5,790 nt of DNA from Paratractidigestivibacter sp963658035 (GCA_963658035.1 CAVKOL010000153.1:1-5790); one strand, 5' to 3'. Numbered from the stretch's first letter, positions 1 to 5,496 are shown. Numbers and translations are program-made. The notes: generated by a model from the sequence alone, not told the origin.

Positions 1-101
1 AGTGTCGTCAATTCAATTTGACGGTTCCCCTGTTTAACGTGGCGAGGAGACCACGACCTGCTGCCCGTCTCAGGCCCACCCTGTCGAAACCAGTCACCCC
101 C
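1..101 (-). ncRNA. ssrA: tmRNA (transfer-messenger RNA), 5' part, truncated by the window edge
   Basis: Read on the minus strand from 101, the RNA begins GGGGGTGACTGGTTTCGACA, the conserved tmRNA 5' end: one acceptor-stem strand followed by the GGTTTCGACAGGG block of the tRNA-like domain. Further on, CGTGG (57-53) pairs with CCACG (44-40) around a pyrimidine-rich loop. That loop (TCTCCT, 52-47) can pair with AGGGGA (33-28), giving the expected pseudoknot PK1 upstream of the resume codon. The 3' half, with the tag-reading-frame stop, PK2-PK4 and the CCA end, lies outside the window. The tag probably starts within the last bases seen; GAC GAC ACT (9-1), giving Asp-Asp-Thr, is at the usual distance from the 5' end, but the frame cannot be settled here. 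tmRNA with SmpB enters stalled ribosomes, supplies a degradation tag and a stop codon, and frees the ribosome. The exact 5' end (101) is inferred from family convention and is normally made by RNase P. Confidence 0.92.
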
Positions 102-132
102 GTAAAAATGTGGGGCACTGCCACCATGCGAA

Positions 133-138
133 TGTCAA
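133..138 (-). promoter_or_regulatory. Possible -35 element for ssrA
   Basis: The minus strand reads TTGACA, a perfect sigma-70-type -35 hexamer, 32 to 37 nt before the inferred tmRNA 5' end. There is no convincing -10: 17 nt further on the sequence is CCCCAC, and the AT-rich stretch CACATTTTTAC (112-102) would need a spacer of about 20 nt. It may be half of a weak promoter or chance. If it is not used, ssrA would be read from upstream and processed. Confidence 0.3.
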
Positions 139-161
139 AATACGTGCGCACAGGTGTGCGC
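137..161 (-). terminator. Hairpin with short T-tract after the DUF1275 gene, possible terminator
   Basis: On the minus strand, GCGCACA (161-155) and TGTGCGC (152-146) form a perfect 7-bp inverted repeat around two bases, more realistically 6 bp around ACCT. ACGTATTTT follows. It begins 6 nt after the DUF1275 stop codon, where an intrinsic terminator is expected. The T-tract is short and interrupted, so termination is probably partial. It could also serve as a processing or stability hairpin separating the mRNA from the tmRNA precursor. Confidence 0.45.
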
Positions 162-166
162 GGGAC

Positions 167-862
167 TTAGATTGTACCCGCTTGGGCCTCTTTTTCCACC
201 TGCTTTTTCTCGCGGTCCACGAACATGACCAAGACGCAGACGGCGAGAAGGCCGGCCGCGGTCCAGATCACGTGCGTGGCCAGCAGCGGAACCAGCCAGT
301 TGCCCAAAACGGCGCCGATCACGAAGCTCGTGATGACGAAGAAGCTCAGGGCCCCGGCACGCAGGCTCTCGCGGTCGCGCGAGACGATCCAATCGACCCA
401 TGACTGCGTGCCGCTGCGCAGGTTGCCGATGCACATCGTGGTTGCCAGCGGCCGGCCATGGAACTTGCGGAAGGCCTGCACCTGGATACCGCAGGCAAAC
501 GACGTGAGGCCGTTGGCCCAAAGGCTATGGCCCTCGGGGATGAAGCCCACAACAATCAAAAAGCACATCTCGACAATAAGCGCCAGCTGACGCCAGTGCA
601 AATGCCAGCGCTTAGAAAGAATTTTGATGCAATGGCACAACGCGATGCCCATGGCAAAGCAGGCCACCGGCACCCCGTAGTGCAGACACTCGATCCAGCG
701 CCCCGCCGCCAAATGGATGCCCAAAAGCAGCATGTTGCCCGTCTGGGCATTGGCAAAAACATGATCGCGCACCAGATAGGAATAGGCGTCCATAATGCCG
801 CCGGACAAAGCCAGCATCGCCGCCAGCTCTAGCGACTCGGACTCCTGAGTTGCATGTCTCAA
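167..862 (-). CDS. DUF1275 (YoaK-family) integral membrane protein
   Basis: A 231-aa membrane protein of the DUF1275/YoaK family, whose function is not established. Family signatures are visible: GGIMDAYSYL (21-30) followed by VFANAQTGNMLLLGI (35-49), and GIQVQAFRK (125-133) followed by ATTMCIGNLRSG (140-151). About six hydrophobic segments can be seen, near residues 11-31, 43-80, 92-109, 113-130, 169-191 and 197-215. The C-terminal tail is charged (DREKKQVEKEAQ). The length is normal for the family. The chosen start is TTG, because AAGGAG (876-871) lies 8 nt upstream and the codon overlaps the smpB stop as TTGA. The nearby ATG at 855-853 is out of frame, and the next in-frame Met is residue 16. 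The overlap implies translational coupling to smpB. A role in ribosome rescue is not implied by the family; the link is only positional. Confidence 0.9.
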   Translation of the reverse strand: MRHATQESESLELAAMLALSGGIMDAYSYLVRDHVFANAQTGNMLLLGIHLAAGRWIECLHYGVPVACFAMGIALCHCIKILSKRWHLHWRQLALIVEMCFLIVVGFIPEGHSLWANGLTSFACGIQVQAFRKFHGRPLATTMCIGNLRSGTQSWVDWIVSRDRESLRAGALSFFVITSFVIGAVLGNWLVPLLATHVIWTAAGLLAVCVLVMFVDREKKQVEKEAQAGTI

Positions 863-1332
863 CGACTGCGCTCCTTGAGGGCCCTTGCAATCTCTCGGTC
901 TACGTCGCGCCGGGCCATGTCTTCGCGCTTGTCGTAGAGCTTCTTGCCGCGGCCCAGCCCAATGGCCAGCTTCACGCGGTTATGCTCATCAAAATAAAGC
1001 TCCAGTGGGATAAGCGCGCATCCCTTAACGCGCAGTTTACCGTCCAGGTAGTCGATCTGGTGGCGGTGCAGCAAAAGGCGGCGCTTGCGGTCGGGGTCCA
1101 CATTCCACACGCCGCCGTTGGAGTAGGGGTGGATGTGGACGCCGTGCAGCCACGCCTGGCCGCCGCGAATCAGGCAAAAGGCGTCGCTGATCTGCGCCGC
1201 GCGCTCGCGCAGGCTCTTGACCTCGGTGCCGGTGAGCTCCAGGCCCGCCTCGAAAGTCTCGTCGATAAAGTACTCGTGGCGCGCCGAGCGGTTGCGGGCG
1301 ATCGTCTTCTTCTCGCGCTGTTTGTATCCCAT
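859..1332 (-). CDS. smpB: SsrA-binding protein SmpB
   Basis: SmpB binds the tRNA-like domain of tmRNA and carries it into the A site of ribosomes stalled without a sense codon; its C-terminal tail enters the empty mRNA channel. The 157-aa product has the standard length and motifs: ARNRSARHEYFIDETFEAG (12-30), LTGTEVKSLRE (33-43) with the RNA-binding OB-fold following, HPYSNGG (68-74), LLLHRHQI (86-93), and GRGKKLYDKRE (127-137) leading into the basic tail ending at residue 157. The ATG at 1332 has AAGGAG (1343-1338) five nt upstream. It begins 17 nt after the stop of the TPR gene, with no terminator between, so the two are probably co-transcribed. The stop TGA overlaps the next gene's TTG. 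Its own RNA partner, ssrA, lies downstream on the same strand. The identification is firm. Confidence 0.98.
   Translation of the reverse strand: MGYKQREKKTIARNRSARHEYFIDETFEAGLELTGTEVKSLRERAAQISDAFCLIRGGQAWLHGVHIHPYSNGGVWNVDPDRKRRLLLHRHQIDYLDGKLRVKGCALIPLELYFDEHNRVKLAIGLGRGKKLYDKREDMARRDVDREIARALKERSR
871..876 (-). promoter_or_regulatory. Ribosome binding site deciding the TTG start of the DUF1275 gene
   Basis: AAGGAG on the minus strand lies inside the last codons of smpB, 8 nt before TTG at 862. It has no other start codon at suitable spacing in the DUF1275 frame, which supports the non-ATG start and coupling to smpB translation. Confidence 0.65.
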
Positions 1333-1349
1333 GTTGGCTCCTTGCGGTC

Positions 1350-2213
1350 CTAGGCGTCCTGGTCCTGGCCCTCGCCCGGCTCCTGGTCCTGGGCGCGAAT
1401 GAGGTCGAGAAGGGCGCGGCAGGCCGACTCCCCCACCAGGTCGCGAGCACGCACGGTCAAGGTCGCGGCCTCGTTACGGTCACCGGCGGCTGCGGCCGTC
1501 GTGGCGCAGATCAAAAGGCACGCGGCGATCTCGGCGTTGGCACCGGCGGGCAGACCCTCGGCAGACAAAAGCTCGGCCATCTGCGCGTCGTCCACCGTCT
1601 CGGGGTCGCGCTCGGTGCCCTTGGCCTGGTCAAGGGCCGCAGCCAAGGCGCCGTCGCGCACGTCGAGCTTCTCGGCCGCACGCAGGGCCGCCGCCGCGAC
1701 CCGCGGCTTTTGCGAAGCCTCGAACCACGCCGAGAAGTTCACGAAGGCGCGGGCCAGGTGCCTGGGGTCGCTCGCGCGCTCAAAGACGCTAAACGAAAGG
1801 CCCAGGTACTCGTCCATGTTGCCGGCCACCTTGTAGAGATCGGCCAGGTTGAGGCGGCTCGCGCAGTCCATGGGGTTCCAGCGCACGGCCGTCTTGAGCG
1901 CGGCCATGGCCTCCTCGTAGTCGCCCACGTGGACGCGAGCCAAAGCCAGGTCCTGGTACAGGCGGTCAAGCGGCTCGCCCACGTCGCGCAGCTCGCGAGG
2001 GTCGCCCTCGATGCGGCGATACGCCAGGCGCTCGAAGGCACCCGGGAAGCTAAACCACTGCACCTCGCCGGTAGTGGCGCAGTTCTTATCCACGTACTCC
2101 TCGGCGTCGGTGGCCAGGCGGGCCAGCATCTCCTCGGCCTGCTCGTCCTCGCCCTGCAGCATCAGGCCCTCGGCCTGCTCCAGGTATTCCGTAAGCTCAG
2201 TCTGTGTGTCCAT
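1350..2213 (-). CDS. TPR-like repeat protein of unknown function
   Basis: A 287-aa acidic, soluble protein without a signal peptide or membrane segment. Residues about 84-117 read as a good tetratricopeptide repeat: LALARVHVGDYEEAMAALKTAV followed by RWNP has the G-Y-A spacing and terminal Pro of a TPR. Residues 118-151 (LNLADLYKVAGNMDEY…) and 153-186 look like degenerate second and third helical repeats. The N-terminal 40 residues are rich in Glu and predicted helical. The C-terminus ends in a Gln/Asp/Glu-rich tail (DQEPGEGQDQDA). TPRs normally bind other proteins; no catalytic motif is seen. The start at 2213 is chosen because GGAGGA (2222-2217) precedes it; the longer reading frame to 2330 runs into the intergenic palindrome and has no such site. 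The gene lies between rnr and smpB, 17 nt before smpB, so an operon with smpB is likely. I do not recognise a named family, so the function is unassigned. Confidence 0.85.
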   Translation of the reverse strand: MDTQTELTEYLEQAEGLMLQGEDEQAEEMLARLATDAEEYVDKNCATTGEVQWFSFPGAFERLAYRRIEGDPRELRDVGEPLDRLYQDLALARVHVGDYEEAMAALKTAVRWNPMDCASRLNLADLYKVAGNMDEYLGLSFSVFERASDPRHLARAFVNFSAWFEASQKPRVAAAALRAAEKLDVRDGALAAALDQAKGTERDPETVDDAQMAELLSAEGLPAGANAEIAACLLICATTAAAAGDRNEAATLTVRARDLVGESACRALLDLIRAQDQEPGEGQDQDA

Positions 2214-2216
2214 GTA

Positions 2217-2222
2217 TCCTCC
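2217..2222 (-). promoter_or_regulatory. Ribosome binding site deciding the start of the TPR gene
   Basis: GGAGGA lies 3 nt before the ATG at 2213 (4 nt if counted from GGAGG). It supports this start over the upstream Met at 2330. A 6-bp hairpin ends one base upstream of it. Confidence 0.7.
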
Positions 2223-2223
2223 A

Positions 2224-2239
2224 GCCAAGACGGCTTGGC
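2224..2239 (-). promoter_or_regulatory. Small leader hairpin abutting the ribosome binding site of the TPR gene
   Basis: The minus strand reads GCCAAG-CCGT-CTTGGC, a perfect 6-bp stem with a 4-nt loop, one nucleotide before the Shine-Dalgarno sequence. It could modulate ribosome access or mRNA stability. A stem of this size may also arise by chance in GC-rich DNA. Confidence 0.35.
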
Positions 2240-2258
2240 GCGTCGTTGTGAGTTCCTT

Positions 2259-2264
2259 AGTATA
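2259..2264 (-). promoter_or_regulatory. Possible -10 element for the TPR-smpB-DUF1275 unit
   Basis: TATACT on the minus strand matches the -10 consensus at five of six positions and lies 45 nt before the start codon, within otherwise GC-rich sequence. At 17-nt spacing the -35 position holds CACGTC, a poor match, and no extended -10 TG is present. It sits just downstream of the intergenic palindrome, which fits a new transcript starting here. Confidence 0.4.
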
Positions 2265-2317
2265 GCCCGCCAGGTCGCCCAGACGTGCCCGACGGGCGCC
2301 GTGCGACATCCAACTCA

Positions 2318-2377
2318 AAATCCCCTGCATTTCGTGCCGTTTTTGAGTCCAAAAGTAGCACGGACTGCAGGGGATTT
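2318..2377 (-). repeat. Long imperfect intergenic palindrome, possible terminator of rnr or dispersed repeat unit
   Basis: The arms AAATCCCCTGCA (2318-2329) and TGCAGGGGATTT (2366-2377) are perfect 12-bp inverted repeats. The pairing continues inward: CGTGC (2333-2337) with GCACG (2358-2362), and TTTTG (2341-2345) with CAAAA (2350-2354) around a 4-nt loop. The whole 60 nt can therefore fold into one hairpin with few mismatches. On the minus strand it starts 26 nt after the rnr stop and is followed by ATTTTGAG, so it could end rnr transcription, though the T-tract is short. The length, the AT-richer composition and the stacked inverted repeats also fit a dispersed palindromic element. No second copy is present in this window. 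Confidence 0.75.
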
Positions 2378-2403
2378 GACGGCGAGAAGATCACCAGGGC
2401 CCG

Positions 2404-4431
2404 CTACTCCCCCTCGCGCACCAGTTGGAAGTCGATTCGACCGCGGGCGACGTCCACGTCGGCCACCCGCACGCGCACGCGACGGCCCAGGCTCCACACC
2501 TCGCCGGTGGACTCCCCCACCAGGCGCATGCGCTCCTCGTCAAAGTCGTACCAGTCGCGGCCCAGCGACCTGATGGGCACCAGGCCCTCGGCGCCCGTCT
2601 CGTCGATCGACACAAACAGGCCAAAGCGCTCGCAACCGCTCACGACACCGGCCTCTACCTGGCCCAACCGCTCGCCGTAGAGCTGGGCCATCTTGATCTT
2701 TTGCGAGTCGCGCGCCGCCGCGTCGGCCGTGCGCTCCATGCGCGAGCAGTCCGCGCACAGCTGCGGCAGCGCCCGCTCCTGAGCCCGGCGCTCGCGCGAG
2801 CCGTCGAGTCCCGCCAGGTGCGCCTTGAGCGCGCGGTGCACGATGTCGTCGGGGTAGCGCCTGATGGGCGAGGTGAAGTGGCAGTACGCCTTGGCGCCCA
2901 GGGCATAATGGCCCTCGTTGTGGGGCATGTAGACGGCGCGGCTCTGCGCACGCAGCAACAAAGCGCTGGCCAGGTACTCGCCGGCCGTCCCGCGGCTGCG
3001 CTCCAGCACGCGTTGAATCCCAAACGGGTCGCCCGCCTCAAGCGCGGCGGCGTCGCCGGGCTCCAACAGGCCCATCTCGTCGATGGGGGCGATGGCGCGG
3101 CGCAGGTCCTCGGGCAAAGGCTGCTCGTGCACGCGGTAGGCGCTCTCGATTTCCGAGTCGGCCAAGATCTTGGCCACGCACTCGTTGGCTAAAAGCATGG
3201 CCTCCTCTACCAGCCCCGTTGCACGCGTGCGCTGCCGCACCGTCACGCCTGTAGGACGGCCGGCCCCATCCAGCGCCACGCGGGTCTCGCGCGTCTCGAA
3301 GTCGATGGCCCCGCGGTCGCGCCGGATCTTCTCGCGAAGGCCGCGGATCTGGTCCAGCACGGCAAGCATCGCGGCCACGTCGTCCTTCTCGGCTTCAATG
3401 CACGGCAGGTCACAGGCACAGGACCTGCCGTCGAGAAGGGCGTCCACCTCGTCGTAGCACAGCCGCGCGTTGGAGCAGATCGCCGAGTTCATGGCCTTGG
3501 CCGCCACAACGTGCCCGGCCGCATCCAGGTGCATGCGCACCGTCATGGCCAGCCGGTCCTCGCGCGGCCGCAGCGAGCACACGTCGTTGCACAGGCGCTC
3601 GGGCAGCATGGGCAGTACGCGGTCCACCAGGTAAACCGAGCAGGTGCGCGCCCGCGCCTCGATGTCGATGCTCGAGCCCCAGGCCACGTAATGCGTCACG
3701 TCGGCAATGTGGACGTCCAGGTCAAAGCCGCCGTCGGCGCGCCGTCTGGCCCCCACTGCGTCGTCAAAGTCGCGCGCGTCGGCGGGGTCGATGGTCACGC
3801 ACATCACGTCGCGCAGGTCACGTCGCGCCGCGTCAGCCGCCAGCGCTTCGTCTACCTGCGGCGTTATGCCGTCTGCCTCGGCCAGCGCCGCGGCCGAGAA
3901 CTCCGTGGCCAGCCCGTGCGAGGCGATGACCCCCTCGATGTCCATGTCCAGGTCGGCCGCCGCGCCCACGCGCCGCTCGATCGTGACCGTGGCCGCCGTG
4001 TAGCGCGTGGGGTACTCGGTGATCCGGGCGCACACCACGTCGCCGGGCACCACGCCCAGGCGCGCCGGGCTTGAGTCCTCGGGCACCACAAAGAAGTCGC
4101 AGCCAATGCGGGCGTCCAGCGGCACCACGGCAAACAGCGGCCCCGCGTCCTCGAACTTGCCCAGGAAGGTCTCGACCGCGCGCTCCTGCACGTCGTGGAC
4201 AACGGCGCGCCGCCCTCCCCTTCCGTCGGCGAGAAAAACCTGCGCCACGTCGCCGTTCATGGCCTCGCGAAGGCCGTGGGCCGCCACGTCGAAGGTCCCC
4301 TCGGACGTCTCGACCACGGCGCGGCCTGGCCGCAGCACGCGAATCGTGCCCATAAGCAGGCGCTTCGCTTTTCTCGGCCCCTTAGTCGAGCCTCGACGGG
4401 TATTTCCTTTGTGCGGTCGCTTGCGCGCCAT
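2404..4431 (-). CDS. rnr: Ribonuclease R, RNB-family 3'-5' exoribonuclease
   Basis: RNase R degrades structured RNA processively from the 3' end and, with SmpB-tmRNA, removes non-stop mRNA. The 675-aa product shows a very basic N-terminus (1-24, eleven Lys/Arg), cold-shock-like OB domains (about 26-160), the RNB catalytic domain (about 205-535) and a C-terminal S1 domain (about 590-672, with GVVSGCERFGLFVSI). The catalytic metal-binding block VTIDPADARDFDD carries Asp215, Asp221, Asp223 and Asp224. YRVHEQP (432-438) and SPIRRYPDDIVHR (521-533) are further RNB signatures. The start at 4431 has AAGGAG (4442-4437) five nt upstream; a GTG at 4467 in the same frame lies in a terminator-like hairpin and lacks a binding site. 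The protein is at the short end for the family: there is no N-terminal helix-turn-helix domain and almost nothing after S1, where E. coli RNase R has a Lys-rich tail. RNase II is an alternative name for such a layout, but context and basic N-terminus favour RNase R. Confidence 0.93.
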   Translation of the reverse strand: MARKRPHKGNTRRGSTKGPRKAKRLLMGTIRVLRPGRAVVETSEGTFDVAAHGLREAMNGDVAQVFLADGRGGRRAVVHDVQERAVETFLGKFEDAGPLFAVVPLDARIGCDFFVVPEDSSPARLGVVPGDVVCARITEYPTRYTAATVTIERRVGAAADLDMDIEGVIASHGLATEFSAAALAEADGITPQVDEALAADAARRDLRDVMCVTIDPADARDFDDAVGARRRADGGFDLDVHIADVTHYVAWGSSIDIEARARTCSVYLVDRVLPMLPERLCNDVCSLRPREDRLAMTVRMHLDAAGHVVAAKAMNSAICSNARLCYDEVDALLDGRSCACDLPCIEAEKDDVAAMLAVLDQIRGLREKIRRDRGAIDFETRETRVALDGAGRPTGVTVRQRTRATGLVEEAMLLANECVAKILADSEIESAYRVHEQPLPEDLRRAIAPIDEMGLLEPGDAAALEAGDPFGIQRVLERSRGTAGEYLASALLLRAQSRAVYMPHNEGHYALGAKAYCHFTSPIRRYPDDIVHRALKAHLAGLDGSRERRAQERALPQLCADCSRMERTADAAARDSQKIKMAQLYGERLGQVEAGVVSGCERFGLFVSIDETGAEGLVPIRSLGRDWYDFDEERMRLVGESTGEVWSLGRRVRVRVADVDVARGRIDFQLVREGE

Positions 4432-4436
4432 CTGCA

Positions 4437-4442
4437 CTCCTT
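4437..4442 (-). promoter_or_regulatory. Ribosome binding site deciding the rnr start
   Basis: AAGGAG lies five nt before ATG at 4431. It excludes the 12-residue longer GTG-initiated version. Confidence 0.75.
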
Positions 4443-4450
4443 GTCCTAGA

Positions 4451-4499
4451 TAGAAAAAGACAGACACCCGCAGCTAGCTGCCTTGGAATGTCTGTCTTT
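4451..4499 (-). terminator. Strong hairpin with T-run in the rnr leader: ftsEX terminator or attenuator
   Basis: On the minus strand AAAGACAGACA (4499-4489) pairs perfectly with TGTCTGTCTTT (4466-4456), an 11-bp stem, and the T-run extends to TCTTTTTCTA (down to 4451). The 22-nt loop contains its own perfect 12-bp palindrome, GCAGCTAGCTGC (4481-4470). This has the form of an intrinsic terminator reading toward rnr. It lies downstream of a likely rnr promoter (4535-4543) and 20 nt before the rnr start codon, so any transcript from that promoter must pass it. It may terminate ftsEX readthrough, attenuate rnr, or do both. Confidence 0.72.
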
Positions 4500-4534
4500 A
4501 GGGTAACGCGTGAATGGTTAGTACCGGGTAAAGG

Positions 4535-4543
4535 ATTGTAGCA
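4535..4543 (-). promoter_or_regulatory. Likely extended -10 promoter for rnr
   Basis: The minus strand reads TGC-TACAAT, an extended -10 (TGnTATAAT type, one mismatch in the hexamer). The expected -35 position (4558-4563) reads GGGCGC and is poor, which extended -10 promoters tolerate. Transcription would start near 4529, giving a leader of about 98 nt that contains the hairpin at 4451-4499. It lies 27 nt after the ftsX stop. Confidence 0.55.
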
Positions 4544-4569
4544 CGAGCAACAACCCGGCGCCCGTGTCG

Positions 4570-5496
4570 CTAGACCTTGAGGTAGCGGCCCATCGCGATG
4601 GCCGAGCCAAACAGGCCAATGACCACGCCGATCGCAAGCAGCAGGCCGTACGTTGCCATCATCACCGTGTTCGAGATGCTAAACGTCAGGAACTGCATGC
4701 TGGTAGAGAGCCTCTCCAGCAGCGCGGCCGAGCCAAAGTGCAAAGCCACGATGGCCAGGATGGCGCCCAGGATGGCCTCAAGCGTGCCCTCAAGGATAAA
4801 GGGCCCGCGGATGAAGCCGTTGGACGCGCCAACCAGGCGCATGATGCCGATCTCGCGGCGGCGGGCCGTGATGGCCAGCCTGATCGTGTTGTTGATGAAG
4901 ACAAACGACACAAAGGTGAGAAGAAGCACCAGGGCAACCGCGGCGATGCGGATGTAGTTGGCAACCGAGAAGAGCTTCTCGACGGTCTCGCGGCCGTACT
5001 GGACATCGCCGGCGGGGTTGTCGGGCTTGTCGCAAACAGCCTGGAAATCGGAGTCGTCGATGATCTTCTGGGCCATGGCCTCGACCTGCTGGGAGTCATC
5101 AAGCTTGATGACCAGCGAAGCCGGCAGGGGGTTCTCGCCGTCAAGGGCGGCCGCGGCGTCAGAGGCGTTGCGGTTGGACATCTGGGACTTGTACTCTTCC
5201 AGAGCCTCGTCCTTGCTCTTGTAGGTCACCGACTCGACGTTGTCCCAGCCGCTGATCTTCTTTTGCAGGGCGTCGACGTCGTCTTGGGACGCGTCGTCAG
5301 AAAGGAACGCCTGGATAGTGACGGAGTCCTCGACGCTGCCCACCATGTTGGACACCATCGCGGAGCCCATGACAAACAGGCCAATGATGAACAGAGACAA
5401 GAAGATGGTCACGACCGCGCCTAAAACGGTGGACCAGTTACGACGGAAGTGCTGGCCAACCTCGCGGAACGAATAGCCAATGTTAGAGGGCACCAT
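4570..5496 (-). CDS. ftsX: Cell division protein FtsX, ABC transporter-like membrane subunit
   Basis: FtsX is the membrane partner of the ATPase FtsE. The complex does not move a solute but transmits ATP-driven changes to peptidoglycan hydrolases or their activators at the division site. The 308-aa product starts with a cytoplasmic segment (GYSFREVGQHFRRNW, 7-21), then a first membrane helix (about 24-48) and an extracellular domain (about 50-178; SVTIQAFLSDDAS at 58-70, LPASLVIKLDD at 124-134). The FtsX core follows, with helices near 182-204, 236-258 and 279-302. The cytoplasmic coupling segment ARRREIGIMRLVGASNGFIRGPF (211-233) contacts the ATPase. The length is usual for Gram-positive FtsX. 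The ATG at 5496 overlaps the ftsE stop by 14 nt, so the two are coupled; GGGAGG (5513-5508) is 11 nt upstream, a rather long spacing. An upstream in-frame Met (5586) would overlap ftsE much further and its sequence is not FtsX-like. Confidence 0.95.
   Translation of the reverse strand: MVPSNIGYSFREVGQHFRRNWSTVLGAVVTIFLSLFIIGLFVMGSAMVSNMVGSVEDSVTIQAFLSDDASQDDVDALQKKISGWDNVESVTYKSKDEALEEYKSQMSNRNASDAAAALDGENPLPASLVIKLDDSQQVEAMAQKIIDDSDFQAVCDKPDNPAGDVQYGRETVEKLFSVANYIRIAAVALVLLLTFVSFVFINNTIRLAITARRREIGIMRLVGASNGFIRGPFILEGTLEAILGAILAIVALHFGSAALLERLSTSMQFLTFSISNTVMMATYGLLLAIGVVIGLFGSAIAMGRYLKV

Noticed and set aside
2287..2297. Small inverted repeat GCCC-GAC-GGGC upstream of the TPR gene
   Set aside because: Four base pairs with a 3-nt loop are expected by chance in sequence of this GC content.
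2214..2330. 39-residue N-terminal extension of the TPR protein
   Set aside because: It begins inside the intergenic palindrome and crosses the putative promoter and leader hairpin; the internal ATG at 2213 has GGAGGA directly upstream.
1710..2573. Plus-strand open frame of 287 codons opposite the TPR gene and the rnr end
   Set aside because: It runs antisense through the TPR gene, the intergenic palindrome and the rnr 3' end. It has no recognisable domain and its composition is that of a shadow frame in GC-rich DNA.
2425..3192. Plus-strand open frame of 255 codons opposite rnr
   Set aside because: It is antisense to the RNB and S1 domains of rnr and has low-complexity Ala/Val/Arg-rich composition typical of a shadow frame.
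4432..4467. 12-residue N-terminal extension of RNase R from a GTG at 4467
   Set aside because: The codons overlap the terminator-like hairpin, the GTG lacks a ribosome binding site, and the ATG at 4431 has a well-spaced AAGGAG.
4564..5424. Plus-strand open frame of 286 codons opposite ftsX
   Set aside because: It is fully antisense to a confident ftsX gene, is rich in His, Asp, Gly and Arg without motifs, and has no convincing ribosome binding site.
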